Shown here: positions 17,803 through 26,509 of the stretch, piece by piece | Numbering within the stretch: position 1 is the stretch's first letter | Layout: every line of letters starts with the position of its first letter | DNA from: Porphyromonas sp. oral taxon 275 | GTDB taxonomy: Bacteria; Bacteroidota; Bacteroidia; Bacteroidales; Porphyromonadaceae | Direction of reading: 5' to 3' | DNA length: 64,000 bases | Assembly (NCBI RefSeq): GCF_018127745.1 | Contig: NZ_CP072333.1 | Span: 186,001-250,000, forward strand | The notes under the pieces: model-generated | Seen by the model: the letters and a program-made list of their open reading frames with translations, nothing else | Database searches by the model: none | What the model was told of the DNA's origin: nothing | Translations under genes and position numbers: made by a program

Positions 17803-18729
17803 ATGGAACGTATACTTCCACACGTGACCAACGAGACGGGACGACTCAAGACCGTCGTCCTCGGTCTCCCCTATAACATAGGGCCCATCCCCACCCTCCA
17901 AGAGACTTACGATGCCAAGAGCTACGAGGCGGTGCAGCTCGGCTGCTTCCCCAGCCAGGCGGATATCATCCACGAGATGGATGCTGTGCTGGCAGTCCTC
18001 GAGCGCTACGGCGTCGAGGTCCTTCGCCCCGCGCCGCTAGAGGACTACAATCAAGTCTTCGCCCGCGACGTCGCCTTCACCATCGAGGACACGCTCTTCA
18101 TCTCCAATCTCATCCCCGATCGCGGGCTCGAGACCGAGGCCTTCGGGCGCTCTGTCTTCCCCCGCATCGCTGAGGGACACCTCGAGACCCTGCCCGAGCG
18201 GGTACACACCGAGGGGGGGGACATCCTGCTCTACGATGACATCATCTTCGTCGGCACCTACCTCGGGGAGGACTACTCGAGCTACAAGACGGCACGCACC
18301 AATCACTATGCGCTGGACTGGTTCCGCGAGCGCTTCCCGCACAAGCAGATCATCCCCATCGAGCTGCGTAAGCATGACCACGATCCCCGCCAGTCTGTGC
18401 TGCATCTGGACTGCGCCTTCCAGCCCATCTCCCGAGGACGTGCGCTGATCTATCCCGAGGGCTTCATGCACCAGCGCGACGTGGCGCTGATGGAGGAGAT
18501 CTTCGGCAAGGACCAGCTCTTCCGCGTGACGCCCGACGAGGCCTACCACATGAGTACCAACGTCGTATCCCTGAGCCCCGAGGCACTGATCAGTGACCGC
18601 TCCTTCGTCCGCCTCAACGAGCATCTGCGCTCCGCCTGGGGGATGACGGTCGAGGAGGTACCCTATCAGGAGATCTCCAAGATGGGTGGGCTGCTGCGCT
18701 GCTCTACGATGCCCCTTCGCCGCGAATAG
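17803..18729 (+). CDS. Amidinotransferase/arginine deiminase-fold hydrolase
   Basis: A 308-residue protein of the guanidino-group-modifying superfamily (arginine deiminase, dimethylarginine hydrolase, amidinotransferases). Visible active-site elements are FARD (87-90), EGGD (137-140), the H-L-D at 201-203 and a cysteine at 300 in LRCSTM, consistent with a Cys-His-acidic catalytic set that attacks a guanidine carbon. The frame is open upstream to 17680, but the ATG at 17803 fits the family and the promoter box. The substrate (arginine, a methylarginine or a peptide-derived guanidine) is not known. It stands alone between two terminators. Confidence 0.82.
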   Translation: MERILPHVTNETGRLKTVVLGLPYNIGPIPTLQETYDAKSYEAVQLGCFPSQADIIHEMDAVLAVLERYGVEVLRPAPLEDYNQVFARDVAFTIEDTLFISNLIPDRGLETEAFGRSVFPRIAEGHLETLPERVHTEGGDILLYDDIIFVGTYLGEDYSSYKTARTNHYALDWFRERFPHKQIIPIELRKHDHDPRQSVLHLDCAFQPISRGRALIYPEGFMHQRDVALMEEIFGKDQLFRVTPDEAYHMSTNVVSLSPEALISDRSFVRLNEHLRSAWGMTVEEVPYQEISKMGGLLRCSTMPLRRE

Positions 18730-18799
18730 GCCCTCGATATGAACAATCTGCCCTCTTGAGGGCTTCTATAGCCAAGTAGAACGCTAATTGACTACAGAG

Positions 18800-19303
18800 A
18801 TGAAAAGAACGATCCTAGCATTCGGGCTCGCTGCCCTCAGCCTGGTGAGCGCCTCGGCCTGCACGGCTCAGGCCTCCAGCACGGAGCAGAAGGCGAAGCC
18901 CGAGGCGCAGGCTGGCCAGCCTGCCGAGGCCAAGAAGGAGCTCGTCAAGCACATTGACGCCGCCTTCATGCGCGCCAACATATACGACTATAAGGCTAAT
19001 CCCACGAAGTTCGTCTTCAAGGGCAAGCGCCCCGCCGTCGTGGACTTCTACGCTACCTGGTGCGGCCCCTGCCGTAGCCTCGGCCCTAAGCTCGAGGCCG
19101 TAGCCAAGAAGTACGAGGGCAAGATCGACTTCTATAAGGTCGACGTGGATAAGAATGCCGAGCTCTCCCAGATCTTCCGCGTGCAGAGCATCCCCATGGT
19201 GCTCTTCATCCCTATGGAGGGTATCCCGACGCAGACGCTCGGTAACCTCAGCCCCGAGGAGATCCAGCAGAGCCTCGACCTCATCTATAAGGCGGCTAAG
19301 TAG
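18800..19303 (+). CDS. Thioredoxin-family protein, probably exported or a lipoprotein
   Basis: A 167-residue protein with an N-terminal signal ending SASAC (cysteine 21, a weak lipobox), a low-complexity linker and a thioredoxin domain with the catalytic WCGPC at residues 87-91 and the cis-proline in SIPMV. It probably works as a periplasmic thiol oxidoreductase. An earlier in-frame TTG exists at 18788, but the ATG at 18800 gives a normal signal peptide. The strong hairpin at 19360-19394 ends the transcript. Confidence 0.88.
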   Translation: MKRTILAFGLAALSLVSASACTAQASSTEQKAKPEAQAGQPAEAKKELVKHIDAAFMRANIYDYKANPTKFVFKGKRPAVVDFYATWCGPCRSLGPKLEAVAKKYEGKIDFYKVDVDKNAELSQIFRVQSIPMVLFIPMEGIPTQTLGNLSPEEIQQSLDLIYKAAK

Positions 19304-19359
19304 CTCGCCCGCGTAGGCCGCCTCACCCCGAGGGGGAGCCGCCTACCCTGATAGGAGAC

Positions 19360-19394
19360 AGCCCCCTGTCCCACACTCGGTGGGACAGGGGGCT
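19360..19394. terminator. Bidirectional terminator
   Basis: A perfect 15-base-pair stem (AGCCCCCTGTCCCAC with its complement) with a five-base loop lies between the convergent thioredoxin and DUF2520 genes. Confidence 0.75.
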
Positions 19395-19419
19395 GTGCTG
19401 TATGGTGGCGTGGCGGGCG

Positions 19420-20244
19420 CTAGGAGCGGAGGCGCTGCTGGATGCGCTCGGAGAGCAGGCGGTAGAGCTGCTGCAGCTCGGGCTCGCCGGTGAGGAGCTG
19501 CTCGTGGCGCTGCATCGTAGCCTCGTCCCCCCGAGCGGCAGGCCCCGTGAGGGCCTCGCGGGCGGGGAGCGTGTGCAGCTTCATGAGGAGCTCATCCAGT
19601 AGCGGCAGCAGCGCCTTGGGCGGTAGTCCCTCACGCTCCAGCAGGCGCTCGGCCTCGAGGACGAGGTAGTTGGAGAAGTTGCAGGCCAGCACAGCACCGA
19701 GGTGGAGGTAGAGGCGCTGTTGGCTCGTAGCCTCGTGCACTTCATCGCCCAGCAGCTCCGCGAGCTGTCGTACCTTCGCTAGGCTCTCTGCGTCACTGGC
19801 CTCGATGTAGAAGGGAAGGTAGCTCCCCGCGGCGGCGCGCTCACGGCTGAAGGTCTGCAGCGGATAGAGCACGGCGCCCTGAGTGTGGTGCTCCAGGAGG
19901 CGTTCCAGGGGGGTAGCACCCGAGCAGTGTACCCATAGGCCACACGTCAGCCCCTCGAGCTGACGCCACAGCTCGGGCAGGGCGTCGTCGCTCAGGACGA
20001 AGAGGTAGATATCCGCCTCGGGCAGTAGCTCCGTGAGCTCCGTGGTGCGGGCGAGCCCGCGCGTGTCGTACAGCTCGGCGAGCTCGGAGGCTAGGCGCTC
20101 CACGGAGGTGCGGCTACGGCTGTAGAGCTGTACGAGCGTCCCTGCCTCGGGATGGCGTAGCAGGGCGTGCGCTAGGTGGCTCGCCAGCCGTCCCGCACCG
20201 AGGAGGACGATGCGCGGGGGCTGCTCTGGGCTTCGTGCCTCCAT
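19420..20244 (-). CDS. Rossmann-fold DUF2520 protein
   Basis: A 274-residue protein with an N-terminal NAD(P)-binding Rossmann domain, GAGRLASHLAHAL at about residues 17-29, and an all-alpha C-terminal DUF2520 domain, the arrangement seen in F420-dependent NADP reductase-like and ketopantoate-reductase-like proteins. The true substrate is unknown. Its start codon directly follows the stop of the nitroreductase gene, so the two are co-translated. Confidence 0.8.
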   Translation of the reverse strand: MEARSPEQPPRIVLLGAGRLASHLAHALLRHPEAGTLVQLYSRSRTSVERLASELAELYDTRGLARTTELTELLPEADIYLFVLSDDALPELWRQLEGLTCGLWVHCSGATPLERLLEHHTQGAVLYPLQTFSRERAAAGSYLPFYIEASDAESLAKVRQLAELLGDEVHEATSQQRLYLHLGAVLACNFSNYLVLEAERLLEREGLPPKALLPLLDELLMKLHTLPAREALTGPAARGDEATMQRHEQLLTGEPELQQLYRLLSERIQQRLRS

Positions 20245-21027
20245 CTAGGCTTCGGCGACTTCGCTAGGCTCCTCGGGGGCTACGTAGCGGCCGATGTGTA
20301 TCTTCTCCCACTTGAGGCTCTCGGTAGGACGAGGCTCGGGGGTGCGCTCGCGGTGGCCGACGGCGATGATGCAGAGCACCTCGAGCTGGTAGGGGATGCC
20401 GAGGACATTGCGCACATACTCGGTGGACTCCTGTCCCGCCCCCGTGTAGCAGCCGTAGGCATCCGCCCAGCAGCTGCCTAGACCCATAGCCTCGGCCTGC
20501 AGCTGGATGAAGCCTGCCGCCAGCGAGGCATCGGCGATCCAGCGCTCGCACTCCATGGGCGAGCCGAGGACGACGATGCCCAGGGGCACCTGTCTCAGGA
20601 AGCCCGCACCGCCCTCACGCATGTAGCTCAGCTCCTCGAGGGTAGCCTTGTCCTCGACGAGGACGAACTGTGTGGTGTGCTTGTTCTTGGACGAGGGCGC
20701 GCGTAGGGCGGCCTCTAGTAGCAGCTGTACCTCTTCGCCCGTGAGCGGCGTGCCTACATAGCGGCGGGCCGAGCGGCGCGTCTCGATGGCGGGCAGCAGG
20801 CGGGGGGCGGCCTCCTTGGCTGGGGTAAGCGGGAGGGCGGCAGCGGGCTCGTCGGACTCCTTGAGCAGCTCGCCAGCCAGGCTAGCGATCATGCTGCGGT
20901 AGCTGGCATCGGTGCCCTCGCCGTGGCGGTGCTTGCCCTCGGCCTCCTCGAGGAGCTTGTAGAGGTAGTCGGAGATGCGCTTGGTGAACTCCTGGGGTAG
21001 GCTTGCTTTGCTTGTCTTCGTATCCAT
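20245..21027 (-). CDS. Nitroreductase family FMN oxidoreductase
   Basis: A 260-residue protein with a nitroreductase domain from about residue 80, shown by ETRRSARRYVGTPLT, the APSSKNKHTTQFVLVE flavin-binding segment and GLGSCWADA. The first 75 residues are a charged helical extension not usual in the family. Such enzymes reduce nitro, quinone or ene groups with NAD(P)H. It is followed without a gap by the DUF2520 gene. Confidence 0.87.
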   Translation of the reverse strand: MDTKTSKASLPQEFTKRISDYLYKLLEEAEGKHRHGEGTDASYRSMIASLAGELLKESDEPAAALPLTPAKEAAPRLLPAIETRRSARRYVGTPLTGEEVQLLLEAALRAPSSKNKHTTQFVLVEDKATLEELSYMREGGAGFLRQVPLGIVVLGSPMECERWIADASLAAGFIQLQAEAMGLGSCWADAYGCYTGAGQESTEYVRNVLGIPYQLEVLCIIAVGHRERTPEPRPTESLKWEKIHIGRYVAPEEPSEVAEA

Positions 21028-21065
21028 AGGGTTTTGGGAATAAATAGGGTCAGGGATGGGAGGGG

Positions 21066-21851
21066 CTAGGGGAGCCAGCGGCTGAGGCTATCGGCCAGCT
21101 GCGGCGCGTCACGCCTCAGGAGCCAGGCCTCGCGTATGGTGTAGCTCAGTGGGAGGCTGCAGTCGAGCTCGGGGAGGATCTGGCGATAGCGCTCCGCCTC
21201 GCGGCCTGTAGCCAGCGTATAGTCTATGCTGCCCGCAGCCACACGCATCGCGAGCTGTTCGCTCGGGTAGAGGGAGTCGTAGCTGAGGTGTATGGGCTCG
21301 CCGATCTCCTCGCTCAGGTGCTGGACGAAGAGCGTGTAGGGCGAGCCCTCGGGCAGGACAAGGGTCTTGCCGCCGAGGGCCAGCTGCTGGCGGATCAGCT
21401 GGGCGCTGTCGCGGCGCTGCACCAGGTACAGGGGCGCGGCGCTGTGGGCACGCCAGGGACGGAAGGAGAGGGTGTCGACCTCGGAGGTATGGGCCAGTGG
21501 ACGCGCTATGAGGTCGACCTCGCCGCGGCGTAGTGCCGCGAGGGCGCGCGTCCAGTCGTTCTCCAGGACGACCTCCACGCGGAGGCCGCTGCGGTCGGAG
21601 AGCTGTCTAGCGAGCTCGTAGATCGCCCCCGTACGCAGGCCGTCCTTGATCTCGATGGCGCCGTCTGTATAGGCCGAGAGGATGCGCAGTACGCCCTCGC
21701 GCTGGATCTCGGGCCAGTCGCGCTGCGCTATGGCCTCCTCGCTGGCTTGGCTAGTGCCCGCGCTGGGACGCAGGTAGTACATCAGTCCGAGGGCCAGCAG
21801 CAGCGCCAGGAGGTAGCCGAGGAGGCGTGGAGTGAGCTTGGGGAGCGTCAT
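21066..21851 (-). CDS. Membrane-anchored solute-binding protein (SBP family 3)
   Basis: A 261-residue protein with an uncleaved N-terminal membrane segment (about residues 9-26) and a type II periplasmic-binding domain: LRILSAYTDGAIEIKDG, a middle RRGEVDLIARPL and SIDYTLATG. This resembles the amino-acid binding module and the regulatory domain of MltF. No lytic transglycosylase domain and no ABC transporter genes are nearby, so it may be a sensor rather than a transport component. It begins eight bases after the porin stop. Confidence 0.75.
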   Translation of the reverse strand: MTLPKLTPRLLGYLLALLLALGLMYYLRPSAGTSQASEEAIAQRDWPEIQREGVLRILSAYTDGAIEIKDGLRTGAIYELARQLSDRSGLRVEVVLENDWTRALAALRRGEVDLIARPLAHTSEVDTLSFRPWRAHSAAPLYLVQRRDSAQLIRQQLALGGKTLVLPEGSPYTLFVQHLSEEIGEPIHLSYDSLYPSEQLAMRVAAGSIDYTLATGREAERYRQILPELDCSLPLSYTIREAWLLRRDAPQLADSLSRWLP

Positions 21852-21859
21852 AGGCGGGG

Positions 21860-23941
21860 CTAGTTATTAAGGTCCACGACGACGCCAGCCTGCAGGTGCA
21901 TGGGGGCGTAGGGGTACTTGTGCATGGAGAGGCGTGGGTTGGAGAAGAGCGCCTCGCCGACGTTGTACATCTCGAGGAAGAAGCGGGCGCGCTTGAGACG
22001 GAAGTTGGCATAGGCGTTCACCAGGGCGGTCTTCCCCCCGACATAGCCCTCGGTCTGCAGTGCGAACTGCTGCGTCGTGGGCTGATAGTAAGGTGCGTGG
22101 TAGCTGCTGTGCCAGTAGCCCTTGACCCCGAGGTCAATGCGCATGACGCTCGCTACGAGGAAGCGCAGGTAGACATCCGCCGCCGCCGAGAGCTCGGGCA
22201 GGGGCAGGATGCTCTCTACGGAGCTCTTCTGATAGGCGGCGTCCAGCTCCCAGTTCAGCATGCCCCAGCGGCTGGCGTGGCGTAGACGCAGGGCTAGCAC
22301 CTGGATCAGGGGCCCGTACTGCTGCGTCTCGCCCTTGCTGTCGAAGTAGAGATAGTTCTGCAGCGAGCTGGTGCGCAGCTCTGCGCTGGTGCCCCAGGAG
22401 GCTAGGTGCAGGCGGGCGCCGAGCTCTACGCGGCGGGTGAACTCCAGCTCCTTGTCCCACCAGCCATAGGTGCCGTGGTGGTGCGCGGCGAAGAAGGAGG
22501 GGGCGCCGTTCTCCAGTAGTCCGTCAGCCTCGAGGGCAAAGCGGCGTCCCAGGAGGCGGAAGGCGGTACGCACATCCCCCTCGAGTCGCAGCGCGCCGAG
22601 GTCTCGGCCGAGGACACCCAGCTCGGCACGTGCCGAGAAGTTGAGCCCCTCCCCCTCACGGCGCTCGATGAGGCCGCCGACGAAGGTCGAGGAGAAGCGC
22701 TCGCGCTGGTAGCGGTGCGTCGTGCGGTCGGGCAGATCAGCCCAGTTGTTCTCCTGCCTCAGGTAGGCCGAGAGGCCGAACTTGACCCAGGGACGGAAGC
22801 CCTCCAGTAGCGAGAGCGCCAGCGTGGTGCGCAGCGTGGCGAGCTGGGCACTATCGTTCGGCATCGTCAGGTCCGTCTCCGTGCCGTCGGCAGCCTTTAC
22901 CTTGTGCGACACGACGGGCGTGCCGAAGGCCTTGGTGAAGGCTTCGGAAGGGCTCTCGGCCTTGAACTGACGGCTGTGCTTGGTGTAGTAGTTGGTCAGC
23001 GAGAGGCCTGCGACGGGGACGAAGACGAGGCTGTCCACCTGCAGACTGTCGCTCCCGACCACCATCCCCGGTGTGCTGGGGGCGGGGACGCGTACTGTGC
23101 GGCGCTGGTAGCTCCCGAAGCGGTAGGTCTGCGCGAGGAAGGCGTGCCCGAGGCGCTGCAGGTTGTGCAGGTTGCGATCCAGCAGCACGGGGACGTCCTT
23201 GGCACTGATGCGCGTGCGTCCGTTGGTATAGCGCTCGGGGTTGTTGATGTAGTCGGCATTGGTGATCCCACCGTTCTCCTCCTGCTTGTAGTAGTCGTTG
23301 GCTACGTAGGCGTAGAGCTCGTAGCGGTCACCGCGGTAGCTGGTGAAGACGCGGTAGCGGGCGTCCTTGCTCCTATTATAGGTATAGTAGCCGAGGGCGT
23401 TGCGGTAGTCGAAGTTCACGCCGAGGTTGAGCCTGCGACCGAGGTTGACGCCGAAGTCAGCTGCCAGCACGTCCTCGGCCTCGTTGGTGGCGAAGTTCTT
23501 CTGATAGCGCACGAGGGTAAAGGGCGTCTTGGTGTCGTAGAAGCGCACCTGGCTCGGCGTGTAGAGCATGCCGTGGTAGCCATCGACGTAGAAGAAGTCG
23601 CTGACGCCCTGCGGGCGGGCGAAGAAGTACTTGCTCTGCCAGAGCGAACTCATATTCCCCTGATAGCTTACCCCTAGGCTGCGGTACTCGGGACTGATAT
23701 ACTCGTAGGTGTAGTGCGTCAGGGTGTCGGGCATCTGCACGCGGGCGGTGCGTCCCACCTCGGGGATGAGGCGGTAGGCGCGGAGCTTGTCACCGCGTAC
23801 CATCTTGATCTCGTCGGGGATCGTCTCGACCTCCCGTACGGCGTAGGGGTCTAGGGCCTTGGACTGGGGCTGCTGCGCCAGTGCAGGCGCTGGGAGCCCT
23901 AGCACCAGGAGCGCTAGGGGTAGATATAGCTTGGGATTCAT
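21860..23941 (-). CDS. Putative porin of the Bacteroidota Porin_10-like family
   Basis: A 693-residue outer-membrane protein with a signal peptide (cleaved near ALAQQ) and long runs of alternating hydrophobic strands. The motif SRYLG-like region SPEYRSLGVSYQGNMSS, an FF..PQGVSDFFYVDG segment and the large barrel match the group usually annotated as putative porin in Bacteroidota. It probably forms a beta barrel with a sizeable extracellular part; the substrate is unknown. It is followed closely by the solute-binding protein gene. Confidence 0.78.
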   Translation of the reverse strand: MNPKLYLPLALLVLGLPAPALAQQPQSKALDPYAVREVETIPDEIKMVRGDKLRAYRLIPEVGRTARVQMPDTLTHYTYEYISPEYRSLGVSYQGNMSSLWQSKYFFARPQGVSDFFYVDGYHGMLYTPSQVRFYDTKTPFTLVRYQKNFATNEAEDVLAADFGVNLGRRLNLGVNFDYRNALGYYTYNRSKDARYRVFTSYRGDRYELYAYVANDYYKQEENGGITNADYINNPERYTNGRTRISAKDVPVLLDRNLHNLQRLGHAFLAQTYRFGSYQRRTVRVPAPSTPGMVVGSDSLQVDSLVFVPVAGLSLTNYYTKHSRQFKAESPSEAFTKAFGTPVVSHKVKAADGTETDLTMPNDSAQLATLRTTLALSLLEGFRPWVKFGLSAYLRQENNWADLPDRTTHRYQRERFSSTFVGGLIERREGEGLNFSARAELGVLGRDLGALRLEGDVRTAFRLLGRRFALEADGLLENGAPSFFAAHHHGTYGWWDKELEFTRRVELGARLHLASWGTSAELRTSSLQNYLYFDSKGETQQYGPLIQVLALRLRHASRWGMLNWELDAAYQKSSVESILPLPELSAAADVYLRFLVASVMRIDLGVKGYWHSSYHAPYYQPTTQQFALQTEGYVGGKTALVNAYANFRLKRARFFLEMYNVGEALFSNPRLSMHKYPYAPMHLQAGVVVDLNN

Positions 23942-23979
23942 TTGGGGGATATATCGCGTCGTTGTCTAGGGGCGGAGCC

Positions 23980-25128
23980 TCAGCACTGCTCCAGGCCGCA
24001 GCTGCAGCCCTTGGGGTCGAGCTCGATCGTCAGGTGGCTCACTAGGCGCGCCGTCGCCAGCTGGCGCACGGCCTCCTTGAGCTCGGCGAGCTGGCGCGGC
24101 TTGGTCAGGCGCTCGCAGTCGTAGACGAGGTGTAGCGTGCCGATGTGCTGCTCGCCGTTGAGCGTCCAGAGGTGCACGTCGTGCACGGACAGCACGCCCT
24201 CCAGGCGCAGCACCTCCTCGACGAGCTCCTCGCTATCGACGTCCTCGGGCACCCCTTGGAGGAAGATGCGGAGGTTGTCCCTGAGATTGAAGTACACATT
24301 GTACAGTACCCAGCCCGTGATGCAGAGCGAGAGGAGGGGGTCAAGGATGGGCAGGTCGACGAAGTACATGACGGCGCTGACGACGAGTACCGCCACCCAG
24401 CCCAGCACGTCCTCCATCAGATGCAAGCGCATGGCACGCTCGTTGAGCGAGCTACCGCCCATCATACGCCAGGCCGCATAGCCATTGACCGCGAGGCCGA
24501 AGAGGGAGAGGACGAACATCCCCCCCGCGTGTGGCTCACTCGGGGTGATGATGCGCTCGATGGACTCGGCGATGACGAAGATCGAGCCCACCAGTAGGAT
24601 GATGGAGATGAGCAAGGCGCCCAGCAGGGAGAAGCGCTTGTAGCCGTAGCTGAAGTTCTGGTCTCGACCCTTCTTGGAGAGACGCTCCAGATACCAGGCT
24701 ACGCCCAGCGAACAGGAGTCACCGAAGTCGTGCAGCGCATCCGATAGGATAGCCACGCTCCCCGTGTAGAGCCCACCGATGAGCTCCACGAGGGCAAAGA
24801 AGAGGTTCAGCACGAAGCCCAGGAAGATATTCCCCTCCGCCTCGTGATGATGGTGATGGTGGTGATGGCCGTGCCCGTGATGACGATGGCTGTGTCCCTG
24901 CCCTGCCTCATGCTCGTGGCTCTGCTGCAGGCTAGGGCACTGCCCGCCCGCGTGCTGGTGGCTATGCTGCTGGCTGGGACAGTGCTCGCCCGCGTGCTGA
25001 GGACCGTGCTGGTGCCCGTGACAGTGCTCCGCCTCATGCGCGTGGCTATGCTGCTGGCTAGGACAAAGCTCGTCCCCGTGCTCGTGATGCTGCGCCTCGG
25101 CGGCCTCTTCGCTGATCGTGTGGCTCAT
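23980..25128 (-). CDS. CDF family zinc exporter with a repetitive His/Cys-rich N-terminus
   Basis: A 382-residue cation diffusion facilitator. The six-helix core (from about residue 100) carries the zinc-type HxxxD in DALHDFGD (TM2) and in LHLMEDVLG (TM5), and a cytoplasmic C-terminal domain ends CSCGLEQC. It exports Zn2+ with proton exchange. The first 98 residues hold four 14-residue repeats (cysteines at 22, 36, 50 and 64, consensus CPSQQHSHxH) and then eight consecutive histidines. Cytosolic His-rich ends are common in the family, but a regular Cys-Pro-Ser-Gln-Gln repeat is unusual. Confidence 0.92.
   Translation of the reverse strand: MSHTISEEAAEAQHHEHGDELCPSQQHSHAHEAEHCHGHQHGPQHAGEHCPSQQHSHQHAGGQCPSLQQSHEHEAGQGHSHRHHGHGHHHHHHHHEAEGNIFLGFVLNLFFALVELIGGLYTGSVAILSDALHDFGDSCSLGVAWYLERLSKKGRDQNFSYGYKRFSLLGALLISIILLVGSIFVIAESIERIITPSEPHAGGMFVLSLFGLAVNGYAAWRMMGGSSLNERAMRLHLMEDVLGWVAVLVVSAVMYFVDLPILDPLLSLCITGWVLYNVYFNLRDNLRIFLQGVPEDVDSEELVEEVLRLEGVLSVHDVHLWTLNGEQHIGTLHLVYDCERLTKPRQLAELKEAVRQLATARLVSHLTIELDPKGCSCGLEQC
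24900..25068 (-). repeat. 42-bp coding tandem repeat in the zinc exporter gene
   Basis: The DNA for residues 21-76 repeats with a 42-base (14-codon) period, placing cysteines at residues 22, 36, 50 and 64. Repeat number could vary between strains by slippage. Confidence 0.8.
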
Positions 25129-25191
25129 AATGCTCCTATGCTTGATGCCTGCTGCTATGCTTCTTTATACTAACTAACGTCCTTATGAGTA

Positions 25192-25199
25192 CAAAAGTA
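25192..25199 (-). promoter_or_regulatory. Promoter -7 box of the zinc exporter gene
   Basis: On the minus strand this reads TACTTTTG, 64 bases upstream of the start. The remaining 25200-25400 stretch shows nothing else. Confidence 0.4.
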
Positions 25200-25413
25200 C
25201 GGCTTTTTGGGGGCATCGATCGCGGCTCCCCGCCCCGCTGCTTTGCGCGCATCCTCGTCCTACTCGCCGTCCTCCCTCCCCTTTGCTCTCCCTGCCGCTG
25301 GATCGTACGCCTTAGCCCTGCCTATCCAGCCCCGTAAAGACTTGGCATCGTGCTCGGCCTTGGCTCCAAATAAGGGAAGCCTACTTGGTGCTAGTATGGT
25401 ACGGAAAGTTTTG

Positions 25414-25421
25414 TACCTTTG
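25414..25421 (+). promoter_or_regulatory. Promoter -7 box of the P-loop gene
   Basis: TACCTTTG within TTTTGTACCTTTGAGGCAT. A closely similar stretch precedes the tannase gene at 26498-26520, suggesting related promoters. Confidence 0.45.
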
Positions 25422-25513
25422 AGGCATAGCTAGCCCCTAGCACTCGCCATACCCAGAGGAGTGCGGCGGAGAGCTAGGATACTCATGTAACTAATTCTAA
25501 ACACAATGTGACT

Positions 25514-25948
25514 ATGAATTCAAGCACTACGAAGCAGAAGCTTGTAATTGTTCTCCAGGGAGTTTATAATTCCGGGAAGACAACGACGCTTAACCTTCTA
25601 ATCCAGCTCTTGCAGGGGGTAGAAGCCCCTTCGCCTTTGACTAAGGATCGAAGGGTACTTATCTCTTACCAAGGTAAGACGGTTTATGTGGCTACCCCTG
25701 GGGATCTTGAAGAGGTGACAGAGGAGAGTGTTAGGCATTTTCAAGAGAAAGACTATGATATTCTTGTGACCGCGGCTCGGTCAAGGGGGAAGACGCATGC
25801 ACCAATCAAAAAATATGTTCTGGAGCACAGTGTGCAGGTAGTATGGGTAGAGAAAAGAAGGGTCAAGGAGCGTAGAGACGAGGTAAACAGAGCGCAAGCA
25901 CAGGAGCTCAAGGACAGAATAGATGCCTTTATCAAGGCGCACCCATAG
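25514..25948 (+). CDS. Small P-loop NTPase of unknown function, low GC
   Basis: A 144-residue protein starting MNSSTTKQKLVIVLQGVYNS with Walker A motif GVYNSGKTTT near residue 17 and an aspartate in DILVTAARSRGKTH that could act as Walker B. The shape recalls small nucleotide kinase-like ATPases, but I do not recognise the family. A GTG six bases upstream is also possible. Its codon use (AAA, TTA, GTT) and low GC set it apart from every neighbour and suggest horizontal transfer. It sits beside a 22-bp array and the duplicated polA tail, in the same accessory gap as the tannase gene. Confidence 0.75.
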   Translation: MNSSTTKQKLVIVLQGVYNSGKTTTLNLLIQLLQGVEAPSPLTKDRRVLISYQGKTVYVATPGDLEEVTEESVRHFQEKDYDILVTAARSRGKTHAPIKKYVLEHSVQVVWVEKRRVKERRDEVNRAQAQELKDRIDAFIKAHP

Positions 25949-26052
25949 CAGCGTCTCGCGAAGGCTCTCTTTAGTTCGGCTACTCCTTCTCTGTTACCTT
26001 TCGCTAGGCTAGCTTGCCACCTGCTTTGCAGCGTGGAATGGCCCTCAGCTCC

Positions 26053-26162
26053 GTGAGGGATAGGTGTCGGCTGCGTTTAGGGATATCAGTCAACGCGCTG
26101 AGGGGTACCAGTCAGCGCCATCACTGATAGGTCGGACGGCTGTGAGGGATATCCCTCAGCCT
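26053..26162 (+). repeat. 22-bp palindromic repeat array, GC-type, locus C
   Basis: Units start at 26055, 26078, 26100, 26122 and 26144 (spacings 23, 22, 22, 22). The last contains the perfect palindrome TGAGGGATATCCCTCA; the others are degenerate. It lies between the low-GC P-loop gene and the duplicated polA tail. Confidence 0.85.
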
Positions 26163-26304
26163 CGCCCCAGTAGTAGGCGGGCGGAGCTGCGGGTGTAAGG
26201 CGACGAGGCAAGCCATCCCGCTCGGAGCGGGGGTGCGACTCCTTGAGACAAGAAGCAGATGGGGCTTGCGCTCGCGCCAGCTAAGGACAGAACAGACACA
26301 AAAA

Positions 26305-26346
26305 GCCCGAGGGGGCACTCCGCAGCTGCGGTGTGCCCCCTCGGGC
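26305..26346. terminator. Terminator palindrome in the left repeat
   Basis: A 42-base near-perfect palindrome (GCCCGAGGGGGCAC with its complement, centre CAGCTG) with one mismatch. It is the counterpart of 28130-28171. Confidence 0.7.
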
Positions 26347-26389
26347 GTATTCGGGTGGAGGAGCTGGCGGACGGGGGACAGCGGGTGGC

Positions 26390-26482
26390 TTAGTGCGCCT
26401 CCAGCCAGTTGGCCCCCGTGCCGATGCTTAGCTCCAGCGGGATACCGAGCTCGGGGAAGAGGGCCTTGAGAGGCGGCTCGAT
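26390..26482 (-). pseudogene. polA: Remnant of a second polA 3' end
   Basis: Read on the minus strand, this encodes about 30 residues ending PLELSIGTGANWLEAH and a TAA stop, aligned with the true PolA end PLEVSIGTGANWLEAH. Upstream of that the remnant reads LKALFPELGI where the intact gene has EAVYPELRV, so it is a diverged allele and not a recent copy. Homology stops near 26482, where the promoter region of the tannase gene begins. There is no start codon, so it is a fragment left by recombination at the polA terminus. Confidence 0.85.
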
Positions 26483-26501
26483 GTTTTTTGGAGGACTTTT
26501 G

Positions 26502-26509
26502 TACCTTTA
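26502..26509 (+). promoter_or_regulatory. Probable promoter box of the tannase gene
   Basis: TACCTTTA, a near match to TANNTTTG, in a context (TTTTGTACCTTT.GGCAT) shared with the promoter of the P-loop gene at 25410. Confidence 0.4.

Larger units (their letters stand above)
26286..26482. repeat. Diverged direct repeat of the polA 3' end, left copy
   Basis: This stretch matches 28112-28300 in order: a GGACAG..CAGAC..AAAA leader, the 42-base terminator palindrome, an 85-86 base spacer and the last codons of polA. The two copies flank the tannase gene. They differ at many positions, so the copies are either old or came from different strains. Confidence 0.85.
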
